The notes under the pieces were generated by a model, which did not search any database, was not told the DNA's origin, and worked only from the letters and a program-made list of their open reading frames with translations. From Euzebya tangerina (GTDB lineage Bacteria > Actinomycetota > Nitriliruptoria > Euzebyales > Euzebyaceae), in the NCBI RefSeq assembly GCF_003074135.1, contig NZ_PPDK01000001.1, forward strand, positions 62,001 to 126,000: a DNA stretch of 64,000 nt, in the 5' to 3' direction. Each line of letters opens with the position of its first letter. Position 1 is the stretch's first letter. This document shows, in pieces, positions 8,237-16,803 of the stretch. Position numbers and translations under genes: made by a program.

Positions 8237-9724
8237 GTGTCCTCGTCGTCACTATCTGCGGGCGGGTCACCCGGAGAGCCGGGTGACGAATCAGCCACGG
8301 GTGGCCTGTGGGGTGACCCGGCCGAGTACGTCGATCCGACGGGGGATCTGATCCTGCCGAGCGAGGCGGAGCAGGAGCAACTGCGGCAGCGCGCGACCGC
8401 ACGTGCCGGCCGAGCGGTCAAGCAGAAGGTGAGCGACCTGTTCGGCGCCGGCGGGCCGGCCTTCAGGCTGCTGGCCAACGCGCACGCCGCCTCGACCGCG
8501 GGGGACACACTGGTTGCGATCGCGCTGGCGAACTCGCTGTTCTTCCAGGTCCCCTCGGCTGAGGCCCGCGGCAACGTGGCCCTGTACCTGCTGCTCACGA
8601 TGGCACCGTTCGCCGTGATCGGGCCACTGCTGGGGCGGTTCTTCGACCGTGCCGGAGCGGAGCGGACGGTCCTCATCTGGGCCTCCTCCGTCCGTGTGGT
8701 CGCTGCGGTGACGTTGGTGGTGCTGGCCGACTCCATCTGGCTGTTCCCGCTGGCCTTCTCGCTGCTCGTGCTGTCCCGGGTCCACGGGATCGCCCGATCA
8801 GCGCTGCTCCCCCAGGCCCTGTCCAATCCGATCGCCCTGGTCACAGCGAACGCTCGATTGGCGCAGGTCAGCGTCATCGGCGGTGGCGCGGCCGCACCGG
8901 TCGGGGCCGCGCTGGCTGTTGTCGGGTCGGAGGCGGTCCTGGTCGGCGCAGCTGCGGTCTTCGGCATCGCGACCTGGCAATCGATGGTCCTGCCGGCGCT
9001 GCAGGGACGCCCGACGGATGCCACAGCGGAACCGGCACCACCGAGCCCGCTGCCGCTGCGAACCCAGACGCCGTACACGGATCGTCTGCGTCGGACGCGG
9101 CGCGTGGAAGATGAGGAGACCGAATTCGTGGAGGCGGTCGAGGTCGACCCCCGACCGGTCACGGGTCTCCTCGCCCTGAGCCAGACCACGCAACTGCGCC
9201 TGGCCCAGTTCGCCACCGCGATGGTCCGGCTGCTGAACGGCTTCCTGGTCCTGATCCTGGCCTTCGCGTTCCGCGACATCGATGCCCCGCTGTTCGACTT
9301 CGGGGCGGTGTTGGCCGCGGCCGGTCTCGGCTTCGGGTTGGCGGCCCTCGCGGCCCCGATGCTGGAGCGAGCGCTGCGGGAGGAGCCCATGGTGGTCGCC
9401 GCCCTGGCCGTCGAGGCCGCCGCGGCGTTCATCGCCGGGCAGTTCTTCGGGTTGCCCGCGGCCGCCTTCCTCTCCCTCGCGGCGGGGTATGCGTGGGGGA
9501 CGGCCAAGTTCGCATTCGACGGTCTGCTCCAGGCGACGGTGGCCGCCGAGAACCGCGGCCGTGCGTTCACGCGCTCGGAGACGATCTTCCAGCTGGCGTG
9601 GGTGCTCGGCGCGGTCATCCCGACCGCGATCGTGCTGGACGTCCGGGTGGGGCTGATCATCGCCGGGATCACCGCGCTGTGCGCTCAGACCGTCTACGTC
9701 TCGCGGCTCCTGCAGCAGCGCTGA
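8237..9724 (+). CDS. MFS-type membrane transporter
   Basis: This is a 495-residue polytopic membrane protein of the major facilitator type with ten or more hydrophobic helices. It opens with about 70 hydrophilic residues, then repeating helices (VALYLLLTMAPFAVIGPLLG, VRVVAAVTLVVLAD), a hydrophilic central loop near residues 260-320, and a second helical half. The motif GRFFDRAGAER after the second helix resembles the MFS loop 2-3 signature. The reading frame is open upstream to 8132, but the GTG at 8237 is preferred because a TANNNT hexamer sits 7 nt upstream and the upstream part reads like promoter DNA for nuoA. Substrate is unknown. Confidence 0.8.
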   Translation: MSSSSLSAGGSPGEPGDESATGGLWGDPAEYVDPTGDLILPSEAEQEQLRQRATARAGRAVKQKVSDLFGAGGPAFRLLANAHAASTAGDTLVAIALANSLFFQVPSAEARGNVALYLLLTMAPFAVIGPLLGRFFDRAGAERTVLIWASSVRVVAAVTLVVLADSIWLFPLAFSLLVLSRVHGIARSALLPQALSNPIALVTANARLAQVSVIGGGAAAPVGAALAVVGSEAVLVGAAAVFGIATWQSMVLPALQGRPTDATAEPAPPSPLPLRTQTPYTDRLRRTRRVEDEETEFVEAVEVDPRPVTGLLALSQTTQLRLAQFATAMVRLLNGFLVLILAFAFRDIDAPLFDFGAVLAAAGLGFGLAALAAPMLERALREEPMVVAALAVEAAAAFIAGQFFGLPAAAFLSLAAGYAWGTAKFAFDGLLQATVAAENRGRAFTRSETIFQLAWVLGAVIPTAIVLDVRVGLIIAGITALCAQTVYVSRLLQQR

Positions 9725-9741
9725 GCCGTCCCTGGAGGCGG

Positions 9742-10569
9742 TCAGGCCACCTTGGTCGCCTGCAGCGTGAAGGTCGCCGGCAGCCGGTTCGGTCTGCGCC
9801 TGAGCCGGAACTCCCCGGCATCGTCAGCCGCCATGGCCGCACCGAGTGCGTTCCAGGGAGCCGAGTTGTGCTCCGTCAGGGCGTCGATCCGCATGCCGGC
9901 GGCCAGGACCGCGGTGACGATCTCCCCGATGCCGTGGTTGAAGGAGACCGTCGTCGGCGAGGCGATCGGGCCATCCGCCTCGACGTAGGTCTCGGTCTCC
10001 TCCTCCACGACCGCCTCACCCTCGAAGTAGTCATAGACCATGGCCACCTCGTCGTCATCACGGCCGTAGTCGAGGGCGAGGAGCACGGGGTGCCCGTCGC
10101 GGATGAACAGTCGCCCGCCGGGCCGGAGCAGGGCGGCCACGACCCTGGCCCACGGGGTGATCTCGGGGACCCAGCAGATGGCCCCGATGCCCGTGTAGAC
10201 CAGGTCGAAGCGCTCATCTCCGAGGACCTCGTCGGCCCGCAGGACGTCCGACTCGACGTAGGTGATCGGCTGGTCGGAGTCCTCGGCCAGTTGACGTGCG
10301 ACGGACAACGCCGAGGGCGAGAAGTCCAGACCGGTGACGGTCGCGCCCAGCCTTGCGAGGGAGAGGGTGTCGGTCCCGATGTGGCACTGCAGGTGGACGA
10401 CGTCCAACCCCTCGATGTCACCCAGTCGCGGGCGGTCGAAGGCGACCACCGGGGAGAGGTGATCCGGATCGTGGCGGTAGGCGTCCAACTGGTAGCCCTG
10501 CTCGTGCAGCGGCACCCGACTCTCCCAGTTGGCCTTGTTGACGGCGGTGTAGTTCTCGATCGGATTCAT
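9742..10569 (-). CDS. Class I SAM-dependent methyltransferase
   Basis: This 275-residue soluble enzyme probably transfers a methyl group from S-adenosylmethionine to a small molecule. Motif I appears as VVHLQCHIGTDTLSLARLGA (with H/Q/C in place of the commoner E/G), followed by the acidic VTGLDFSPSAL and the FDLVYTGIGAICW region of motif II. It resembles the Methyltransf_11/25 families. It is convergent with the MFS gene (17 nt apart) and divergent from the M15 peptidase gene. Substrate cannot be inferred. Confidence 0.85.
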   Translation of the reverse strand: MNPIENYTAVNKANWESRVPLHEQGYQLDAYRHDPDHLSPVVAFDRPRLGDIEGLDVVHLQCHIGTDTLSLARLGATVTGLDFSPSALSVARQLAEDSDQPITYVESDVLRADEVLGDERFDLVYTGIGAICWVPEITPWARVVAALLRPGGRLFIRDGHPVLLALDYGRDDDEVAMVYDYFEGEAVVEEETETYVEADGPIASPTTVSFNHGIGEIVTAVLAAGMRIDALTEHNSAPWNALGAAMAADDAGEFRLRRRPNRLPATFTLQATKVA

Positions 10570-10620
10570 CGACCCAGGCTAAATCCCGCAAGATCGACGA
10601 GACCGCGCCACAGTTGGGGC

Positions 10621-11748
10621 GTGCCTCGTGTCGTCGTCGGCGTCCTCTCCACGGTCCTCGTTGCCCTGCTGCTCCCACTGCCGTCCATCCCGGCGGCCGC
10701 CATCGTCCTGGCAGCAGGCGTGGACGGTGAGTCGGCCCCCGGCCAGCGGAACCCGGCCCGCCGGGGCCCCGAGGTGTCGGTGATACGCACGACCGGGTCC
10801 TTGCCGGCCGATGTGGTCGTGCAGGCCGCGAACGTCGTCGGGGTCACAGCCGTGGCGGAGGTCGACACCGAGACCGTCCGGCTGATGGACACCTCCGCCG
10901 GTGTCGGTTGGGCATCTGGGTTCGGCGTGGCCTTCGACCTGTACGGCGTCGACCCCGCCACCTACGCAGATGTCGTCCCGGCGGCCGGGGCGTTGGATCA
11001 ACTCGGGGACGGCGAGGTGGTGCTGTCGGCTACCGCTGCCCGCCAACGAGGCATCGGACCGGGGGACTGGATCGCCTTGCACGACGGGCGACGACTCGCT
11101 GTCGTGGGGACGATCGCCGCTGGGCTGATCGATGGTGCCGGAGGGGTCGTGACCCGTGGGACCCTGCAGGGCCGAACTCGCTACGCACTCGTGGCGCACG
11201 GCGTATCCGATGGGGTCCCGGCCGCCCTCGACGCCATCGTCGCACCGATCCCCCGGACCCTGGTCCGCACGGTCGGGGCGGCGCCGTGGTCGATCGGCTG
11301 GCGGACCGTGGCCTCACTGACGGCGCTGGAGGATGCACTCGGTCCGCTGCCATACCGGCCGGCCGCCGGGCGCTCGATCGTCCTCGGCCAGGCGGTGGAT
11401 GTGGTGGACGCTGAGGTTCCCATCCTCGGACGGGTCCGGTGTCATGCCGCCATCATCGAGCCACTGCGCCAGGCCCTGGGCGCGATCGAGCAGGACGGCT
11501 TGGCCGACCTGGTGGATCCGACCGACTACGCCGGCTGCCACTCCCCCCGGCTCATCGCGGCTGGCGGACCGATCTCCCGCCACGCGTTCGGGATCGCCGT
11601 CGACCTGAACGCCTCGACCAACGGGTTCGGCGTCGCACCGACGATGGATCTCCGCATCGTGGAGCACTTCTCCGCGGCCGGCTTCGTCTGGGGTGGTGAC
11701 TGGCCGGTGCCGGACGGCATGCACTTCGAGTGGCACCCGGACGCCTGA
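10621..11748 (+). CDS. Secreted M15-family D-alanyl-D-alanine carboxypeptidase-like peptidase
   Basis: A signal peptide (VVVGVLSTVLVALLLPLPSIP) starts at the GTG at 10621. The mature protein has a long N-terminal region without clear homology, then a C-terminal zinc peptidase domain. The metal-binding pattern reads SRHAFGIAVDLN for His and Asp and MHFEWH for the final His, as in M15C/VanY peptidases that trim peptidoglycan stem peptides. CHSPRLI precedes the motif. The product is 375 residues. It likely acts in the cell wall outside the membrane; the N-terminal 240 residues may be a wall-binding or substrate domain. Confidence 0.8.
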   Translation: MPRVVVGVLSTVLVALLLPLPSIPAAAIVLAAGVDGESAPGQRNPARRGPEVSVIRTTGSLPADVVVQAANVVGVTAVAEVDTETVRLMDTSAGVGWASGFGVAFDLYGVDPATYADVVPAAGALDQLGDGEVVLSATAARQRGIGPGDWIALHDGRRLAVVGTIAAGLIDGAGGVVTRGTLQGRTRYALVAHGVSDGVPAALDAIVAPIPRTLVRTVGAAPWSIGWRTVASLTALEDALGPLPYRPAAGRSIVLGQAVDVVDAEVPILGRVRCHAAIIEPLRQALGAIEQDGLADLVDPTDYAGCHSPRLIAAGGPISRHAFGIAVDLNASTNGFGVAPTMDLRIVEHFSAAGFVWGGDWPVPDGMHFEWHPDA

Positions 11749-11765
11749 CGGAGTGACGCGTGAGT

Positions 11766-11794
11766 TTGACGCAACGTGTTCCGCGAACTACTAT
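11766..11794 (+). promoter_or_regulatory. Sigma70-type promoter
   Basis: TTGACG and TACTAT are separated by exactly 17 nt, the best classical promoter in the window. The predicted transcription start is near 11801, about 40 nt before the small ORF at 11840. Confidence 0.6.
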
Positions 11795-11839
11795 CTGTAA
11801 GTAGACGGTAAGCCGACCGCCGCCACCAAGCTGCAGGAC

Positions 11840-12232
11840 ATGGGGGAGACCTTGGAGTCACACGCCAACGCCCACCTGTCCTGGCAGTATCTGAGCGATC
11901 CTGGCGTTGCGTCCCACCCGCCTGCAGGCTCGGAGGGTGGTCCCCCGGTCGGGTCCGGGCCGACCAGGCGCTCGGTCTCCAAGCTGGCCGGAAGCTCCGC
12001 GATCATCGGTCTCATCTGGGGCCGGGTGCCCATCGTCGGTCCACTGCTCGCCATCGGGCTCGGCATCGCGGCGATCCCGAGCGATCAGGCAATCCAACGG
12101 CTCACTCCAGGAATCGAACGGCATATGAATCGGCAGAAGTCGCGGCGTGTTCGCCGACGGGGCGGCGCACCGGGTCCCCGCCTGCGGAGGGCTGTCCTCC
12201 CAGCCCAGTTGGACCGTCAACCGGCTCCCTGA
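11840..12232 (+). CDS. Small hypothetical membrane protein
   Basis: This is a 130-residue ORF of unrecognised family. Residues 45-80 hold a hydrophobic stretch (SAIIGLIWGRVPIVGPLLAI), and the last 40 residues are strongly basic (RRVRRRGGAPGPRLRRAV). It is supported by the strong promoter at 11766 and by G/C-rich third codon positions over the first 85 codons. Codon bias weakens afterwards, so the true end or frame is less sure. It is followed after 19 nt by the YczE-like gene. Confidence 0.45.
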   Translation: MGETLESHANAHLSWQYLSDPGVASHPPAGSEGGPPVGSGPTRRSVSKLAGSSAIIGLIWGRVPIVGPLLAIGLGIAAIPSDQAIQRLTPGIERHMNRQKSRRVRRRGGAPGPRLRRAVLPAQLDRQPAP

Positions 12233-12251
12233 TCACGAATACGGTGGCCGA

Positions 12252-12887
12252 GTGGACCGACCGGACCGTCTTGGAACGCCCCGACGCTGGGCCGTGCTGG
12301 CCCTCGGGCTGGTCTTGCTCGTCATCGGCGTGTCGACGTCCATCCTCGCTGGCCTGGGCGTGGGGTCGTGGCAGGTGTTCGAGACCGGCCTCATGGCCGC
12401 CACCGGGTTGCCATTCGCTCCGGTCGCGATCGCCGAGTCCCTGATCCTGCTGGTCGTTGCCTGGGTCTGGCTCGGTCAGCCGCCGTGGGCGGCGACGGTC
12501 ATCCTGGCGTTCGCCGGCCTGCCCATCGGGTGGGTGCTCGACACGTTCTCCCAGCCGGACAGCCTGCTCGCACAGACGGCGATGCTGCTGGGCAGCATCG
12601 TGCTGATCGGTCTCGGGGTTGCGTTCTACCTGGCTGCCGCCCTGGGCGCGTCGGCCCAGGACGCGATGTTCGTCGGGCTGTACGAGACCTACTCGTGGCG
12701 ACCGGGCTATGTCCGGTTCGGACTCGACTTCACACTCGTGGTGCTCGGCACGCTGCTCGGTGGCCAGTTGGGGATCGGGACCCTGGTCGCAACCATCGGC
12801 ATCCCGGTGATCATCGAGCCAGCGCTCCGCCTGGGCCACCAACTGGCCGATACACCACTGCCGGTCGCGATGCGTCCGTCCGGCTGA
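12252..12887 (+). CDS. YczE/YitT-like integral membrane protein
   Basis: This 211-residue polytopic protein has about five membrane helices (WAVLALGLVLLVIGVSTSIL, AESLILLVVAWVWLGQ, AAFYL-type central helix, TLVVLGTLLGGQLG). Its features match the YczE/YyaS/YitT family: the early SILAGLGVGSWQVFETGL and the GASAQDAMFVGLYE loop. The molecular role of that family is unknown. The GTG at 12252 is chosen because TACGGT lies 6 nt upstream and the protein then begins directly before the first helix. Confidence 0.72.
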   Translation: MDRPDRLGTPRRWAVLALGLVLLVIGVSTSILAGLGVGSWQVFETGLMAATGLPFAPVAIAESLILLVVAWVWLGQPPWAATVILAFAGLPIGWVLDTFSQPDSLLAQTAMLLGSIVLIGLGVAFYLAAALGASAQDAMFVGLYETYSWRPGYVRFGLDFTLVVLGTLLGGQLGIGTLVATIGIPVIIEPALRLGHQLADTPLPVAMRPSG

Positions 12888-12928
12888 GCGCTGTGTACCA
12901 AGAGTCGGACGTGCCCATACTCGGGGTC

Positions 12929-13165
12929 ATGTCCGACGACGCCCTCGACGTCCCGATCTCCGGCGACACGATCAAGCTGGGCCAGTTCCTCAAGTTGGCG
13001 AACGTGATCGAGTCCGGCGCGCACGCCAAGCTGGTTCTGGCCGACGGCGTCGTCACCGTGAACGGCGAGGTCGAGGTCCGCCGAGGACGTCAACTCTCCG
13101 TCGGGGACGCTGTCGAGGTCGCTGGCGAGGTGTTCCTGGTCGGCGAGGGACACGGCACCCGCTGA
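12929..13165 (+). CDS. RNA-binding S4-domain protein
   Basis: This 78-residue protein consists of one S4 domain: IKLGQFLKLANVIESGAHAK, then VTVNGEVEVRRGRQLSVGD, ending in a short strand. It resembles the YbcJ/YaaA-type S4 proteins, which bind structured RNA such as ribosomal or tRNA-like elements. The ATG at 12929 gives the expected small size. It is 41 nt after the membrane protein gene and convergent with the flavoprotein gene, with 6 nt between stops. Confidence 0.85.
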   Translation: MSDDALDVPISGDTIKLGQFLKLANVIESGAHAKLVLADGVVTVNGEVEVRRGRQLSVGDAVEVAGEVFLVGEGHGTR

Positions 13166-13171
13166 CGAGAA

Positions 13172-14485
13172 CTATGCGGCTGGGACGACCCGGCTCAGCG
13201 TGTTGATGACCACGTCGGTCACGTTGCGGTTCTTCTCATTGACCAGGTGGGCCATCGTGCGGAACACGAAGTCCATGAGCCGACGGCGCGGCATGCCGTA
13301 CTCGGTGCACATCCGCATGACCGTGGGGTTGGCCATGACGGTCAGGAAGACCCGCCCCAGCTGGTAGTAGCCGCCCCAGGTGTGCCTGAGCTCCTCCGGG
13401 TACCGGCGCAGCAGGTCTGGGTTGTTCGCGACGAAGGCCTGATCGATCGCGCGTGCGGCCATGTCGGCCGCCTCGATGGCGTAGGAGATCCCCTCCCCGT
13501 TGAAGGGGTTGACCATCCCGCCAGAGTCACCGACGAGCACCGCGCCCTTCCAGATGTGGGGATGCCGGTTGTGACCCATCGGCAGGCCGGCGCCCTTGAC
13601 GCGGCCGACGCGGGTCTCGGGGTTCATCTCCCACTCCGCCGGGAAGCTCGCCACCCAGTCGTCGAGGACCGTGCGATAGCTGGTGGACTGGTAGTGCTCC
13701 GAGGTCGAGATCAGGCCCCAACCGACGTTGGCCAGCCCGTCGTCGAGGGGGAAGATCCAGCCGTAGCCCGGCAGCAGCTCACCGTCGGGGTTCCGCATCT
13801 CGAGGAACCCTTCCATGTGATCCATCGTCGATCGCGGTGTGCGGTAGTAGGCCCGGACGGCCGTTCCCATGGGTCGCGTCTCGTCCCGGTGCAGACCCAT
13901 CTGGACTGCCAGGCGGGAGGATCCGCCGTCAGCCAGGACGACGATCCTGGCGTGGATGGCACCGTGGCTGCCGTCGGGCCGTTGGTAGACGACGCCACAC
14001 ACGGTGTCCTCGGCAGGCGTGGACCAGATCGGCGCGACTGCCTTCGTCTGCTCCCACAGATGTGCCCCGGCACCGGCGGCGTTCTTCGCCAGGGTGTGGT
14101 CGAACAGGGCCCGCGTGGCGGTGATGGAGTGGGTCGGGAACTCGTCGGTCTCGGGCCAGGGCATGTTCCACACCACGCCGCCGCCGTACATCCGCAGCCC
14201 CGTCTGCCGAGCCCAGCCGTCAGGGGTGCCCTCCGCCTCGGCAGTCAGATCCAACATCCGCATGGCGTGCACGGCCCGTGGGGTCAGCCCATCACCGCAG
14301 ACCTTGTCGCGGGGGAAGGATTCCTTCTCCAGGATCACGACGTCGTGGCCCAGTTGGGCCAGGAAGTAGCCAGCCGCGGCGCCGCCCGGTCCTGCGCCGA
14401 CGACCACGACATCCGCGGTCTCGGTCGGTCCGGACAGGTCGACGGGTTCGGAGGTGTAGCCGGCCGGATTGATCGGTGATGCCAT
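13172..14485 (-). CDS. Geranylgeranyl-reductase-family FAD oxidoreductase (possible menaquinone-tail reductase)
   Basis: This 437-residue flavoprotein has an N-terminal dinucleotide fold VVVGAGPGGAAAGYFLAQLG, the FPRDKVCGDGLTPRAV motif typical of geranylgeranyl reductases, and the second FAD motif AVLVGDSGGMVNPFNGEGI. In actinobacteria such enzymes (MenJ in mycobacteria) saturate a double bond of the menaquinone tail. The menaquinone genes at 28-39 kb make that role plausible but it is inference. The ATG at 14485 is chosen because TACCGT lies 8 nt upstream, leaving an in-frame N-terminal extension of 19 codons untranslated. Confidence 0.87.
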   Translation of the reverse strand: MASPINPAGYTSEPVDLSGPTETADVVVVGAGPGGAAAGYFLAQLGHDVVILEKESFPRDKVCGDGLTPRAVHAMRMLDLTAEAEGTPDGWARQTGLRMYGGGVVWNMPWPETDEFPTHSITATRALFDHTLAKNAAGAGAHLWEQTKAVAPIWSTPAEDTVCGVVYQRPDGSHGAIHARIVVLADGGSSRLAVQMGLHRDETRPMGTAVRAYYRTPRSTMDHMEGFLEMRNPDGELLPGYGWIFPLDDGLANVGWGLISTSEHYQSTSYRTVLDDWVASFPAEWEMNPETRVGRVKGAGLPMGHNRHPHIWKGAVLVGDSGGMVNPFNGEGISYAIEAADMAARAIDQAFVANNPDLLRRYPEELRHTWGGYYQLGRVFLTVMANPTVMRMCTEYGMPRRRLMDFVFRTMAHLVNEKNRNVTDVVINTLSRVVPAA

Positions 14486-14493
14486 CACCAGCA

Positions 14494-14499
14494 ACGGTA
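14494..14499 (-). promoter_or_regulatory. -10 hexamer, leaderless promoter of the flavoprotein gene
   Basis: On the minus strand TACCGT ends 8 nt before the ATG at 14485 and no ribosome binding site is present. Confidence 0.4.
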
Positions 14500-14566
14500 C
14501 CCACGGGGCCGGGTCGTGACCCCCGGGGCGTCCGGGCAGCACCAGGCCTGCTGAGCGATGCGCGCC

Positions 14567-14890
14567 TCAGCTCCGGGCCACGTGCTGGATGGCGGAGGCG
14601 GGGACGAAGCGCAACCGTTCGCCGTCGTCCTCGGCGTTGGCCGTGCCGTCGACCAGCAGCGACAGGTCCGACCGGCCACCCTCCGACGGCCACAGCAGCG
14701 TTGCGTTCGCCGCCGCCTGGACGTTGGTGAGCGATCCTCGACCGGGCGTCATGACCAGGTCGGTGCCGTCCCAGGCGACCGTCAGGGCAACCACCTTGGG
14801 GCCGTCCTGCCCACAGGTGATGAGATAGGCGGCACGCCCCCGCTCCTCCACCTGGCCGGGCAGGTCCGCCAGCTCCACCCGGATGCTCAC
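14567..14890 (-). CDS. Small pyridoxamine-5'-phosphate-oxidase-like (split barrel) protein
   Basis: This 107-residue protein has the strand pattern of the split-barrel flavin-binding family: AAYLITCGQDGPKVVALTVAWD, LVMTPGRGSLTNVQAAANATLLW, then SLLVDGTANAED. It is shorter than full PPOX enzymes and may bind FMN or F420 as a dimer; cofactor is not determinable. Its start overlaps the stop of the hydrolase gene by 4 nt (ATGA), so the two are translationally coupled. Confidence 0.7.
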   Translation of the reverse strand: MSIRVELADLPGQVEERGRAAYLITCGQDGPKVVALTVAWDGTDLVMTPGRGSLTNVQAAANATLLWPSEGGRSDLSLLVDGTANAEDDGERLRFVPASAIQHVARS

Positions 14891-15852
14891 GACGACCCCG
14901 CCGGGACGTCGACCGACGGCTCGTGCAGCTCGTGCACGAGCTCGACGAGGACCTCGGGCTTGGACCAGTTCAGCGCGTGGCCGTGACCGGGAACCCAGAC
15001 GTTCCGGGCGTTCGGGATGAGCTCACCCATCCGTTCGGAGTGCCAGCGCGGCGTGGTCTGATCCTCCTCCCCACACACGACCACCGTCGACACCTCGATC
15101 TCTCCCAGGCGGTCGTAGAAGCTGGTGTGCGCCAGCCGGCTGAGCAACGGCACCAACGCCTGGTGGTCCTGCGACAGGAAGTCGTCGATGAACGCACGGC
15201 AGGCGGCTGGTGAGGGGTTCGGCCCGTAGATGGACGCGGCGAACGGCAGCGCGATGGACTCGTACTGCAACATGCGCTCGAGGAGTCCGCTCGTTATGAG
15301 GGGTATCTGCGCCCTCGTCTGTGGCGCGTCGACCGCCGCGTCACCGGCCAGGCTGGCGAACAGCACCAGCCCGCGGAGTCGGTCAGCGGTCTCGGGGTGC
15401 TCGAGCAGCGTCGCGATCGACACATATCCGCCCGTGGAGTGACCGACCAGCACACCGTCGGTCACGTCGTGCTCCTCCAGCAGCGCGACGATGTCGTCGG
15501 CGATGACCTCCAGCTCGATGCCGTCGGTGCCGATGGTGGTCTGCCCGTGGCCACGCCAGTCGGCACAGATCACCCGGAAGCCCGCGTCGACCAGCATCGT
15601 GGCGACCACCGTCCACGCGCGCATGGAGACGCCGTAGCCGTGCAGCAGCACGACATCGGGGCCGCTGCCGGCCACCTTGGATCGCATCCTGGCCCCGTCT
15701 GGACGGTCCAACCAGACGGTATCGCCCGGGGGATCCGATTCGAGCAGCAGCGGATCGATCGGGTCGGGGTTGGCCTGGATGGCGCCGACCTGTCGGCGGA
15801 CGGCGGCGTAGCCGGCCCCCACGATGGCCAGTGCAAGGAGAGGAAGTCGCAT
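14887..15852 (-). CDS. Membrane-anchored alpha/beta hydrolase
   Basis: This 321-residue hydrolase has an N-terminal hydrophobic anchor (LPLLALAIVGAGYAAV). The nucleophile elbow is GHSTGG, the oxyanion region is LLHGYGVSMRAW, the acid is in CGEEDQTT, and the catalytic His is in PGHGHALN. The substrate is unknown; esterase or epoxide-hydrolase-type chemistry is possible. A TAGGTT hexamer 6 nt before the ATG suggests a leaderless transcript shared with the PPOX-like gene. Confidence 0.85.
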   Translation of the reverse strand: MRLPLLALAIVGAGYAAVRRQVGAIQANPDPIDPLLLESDPPGDTVWLDRPDGARMRSKVAGSGPDVVLLHGYGVSMRAWTVVATMLVDAGFRVICADWRGHGQTTIGTDGIELEVIADDIVALLEEHDVTDGVLVGHSTGGYVSIATLLEHPETADRLRGLVLFASLAGDAAVDAPQTRAQIPLITSGLLERMLQYESIALPFAASIYGPNPSPAACRAFIDDFLSQDHQALVPLLSRLAHTSFYDRLGEIEVSTVVVCGEEDQTTPRWHSERMGELIPNARNVWVPGHGHALNWSKPEVLVELVHELHEPSVDVPAGSS

Positions 15853-16283
15853 AGCTGGAACCTAGTCCCTGACCACCACTGGCACTAGCGTCGCGGGTGC
15901 ATGCGGGGGTGGTCGGCTCGGAGGCACGTCTGCCTGATTCGGCCAGTGGGACACCACCTCGAACTCTCGGTACACGCTCCGACCCGCCGGCCCACGAGAT
16001 TAACCGAGAGATGCGCCTGACCTGCCACTCCGGAACTCTCGGCACACGATGTCCCGATGAGGGCCGCCAACCGGGTACTGAGAACCAGCGCTGTACCGAG
16101 AGTCGACCGGTGTACCGAGAGTCGACCGGTCTACCGAGAGTCGACCGGTCTACCGAGAGTTGACCGGTGTACCGAAGGTGGACCCCGTTCTGCCGGGGAC
16201 GCGGCCGGCCACCGTGGCGTGTTCAGCTCCCGTCTGGGGTGCCTTCCACCGGAGGACGCCGTCGAAGTAGGGTCAGCGGCCTG
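15853..16283. other. 431-bp intergenic region rich in TGTACCGAGA-type motifs
   Basis: No gene is supported here. The stretch holds inverted copies TCTCGGTACA at 15965-15974 and TCTCGGCACA at 16037-16046 (15 of 16 bases match over the longer GAACTCTCGG-YACACG context, 72 nt apart), a weaker forward copy at 16000-16009, then the tandem array described separately. TAGGGT at 16268-16273 is a likely -10 for the gene that follows. Confidence 0.5.
16092..16186. repeat. 19-bp tandem repeat, about five units
   Basis: Units begin at 16092, 16111, 16130, 16149 and 16168. The first is TGTACCGAGAGTCGACCGG; later units differ at one to five bases, and the last is degraded. Each carries the TGTACCGAGA motif that also occurs upstream in inverted orientation. 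Confidence 0.85.
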
Positions 16284-16799
16284 ATGACCAGCGACTCCTC
16301 GCCACAAAGCCCCCAGGACACCACGATGTTGGAGGCCCGTGTCGTGGCGCTCGCCACGGAGCTCGACCCGACCGTGGAGATCGTGACGATCGATCCTGAC
16401 CTGGCCGACACGGCCGCGTTCTGCGAGGCCTACGGGTACAGCCTGGAGGAGTCGTGCAACTGCATCGTCGTGCAAGCCAAGACCGGTGAGGCGGCCTATG
16501 CCGCATGTCTTGTGCAGGCGACGAGGCGGCTGGACCTGAACCGGCACTCACGGCTCATCGTGGGCGCCAGGAAGGCGAGCTTCGCCTCCGCCGAGGCCAC
16601 CGTGGAGGTGACGGGGATGGTCCCCGGCGGGGTGACGCCCATCGGACTGCCGACGGATCTGCCGCTGTTCGTGGACGAGCCGATCATGGAACTCGACCGG
16701 GTCGTGGTCGGCGGTGGCGGTCGTGGGACGAAGCTGCGGCTGAGCCCCACCGTCCTGGGTGACCTACCCAACGTCACCGTTGCCGCAATCAGTCGGTAG
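16284..16799 (+). CDS. YbaK/EbsC-type aminoacyl-tRNA deacylase
   Basis: This 171-residue protein has the YbaK fold seen in enzymes that hydrolyse mischarged tRNA, such as Cys-tRNAPro deacylase. Visible elements are NCIVVQAKTGEAAYAACLVQ, the invariant Lys in IVGARKASFASAE, and the TGMVPGGVTPIGLP loop. Acting on a specific tRNA is inference. The ATG at 16284 gives the family length, with TAGGGT 10 nt upstream. The upstream repeat array could influence its expression. The gene is convergent with the OCD-GGCT fusion, only 4 nt apart. Confidence 0.82.
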   Translation: MTSDSSPQSPQDTTMLEARVVALATELDPTVEIVTIDPDLADTAAFCEAYGYSLEESCNCIVVQAKTGEAAYAACLVQATRRLDLNRHSRLIVGARKASFASAEATVEVTGMVPGGVTPIGLPTDLPLFVDEPIMELDRVVVGGGGRGTKLRLSPTVLGDLPNVTVAAISR

Positions 16800-16803
16800 T
16801 GGC

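Noticed and set aside
9493-10620. The upstream part of the long frame that ends with the M15 peptidase
   Set aside because: It overlaps the MFS and methyltransferase genes; the peptidase begins with a good signal peptide at 10621.
12095-12130. tRNA T-arm-like sequence on the minus strand (GTTCGATTCC)
   Set aside because: The flanking stem bases do not pair and no acceptor, D-arm or anticodon arm can be found.
16092-16186. Possible CRISPR array or integron attC
   Set aside because: Units abut directly, lack spacers and do not have attC structure.
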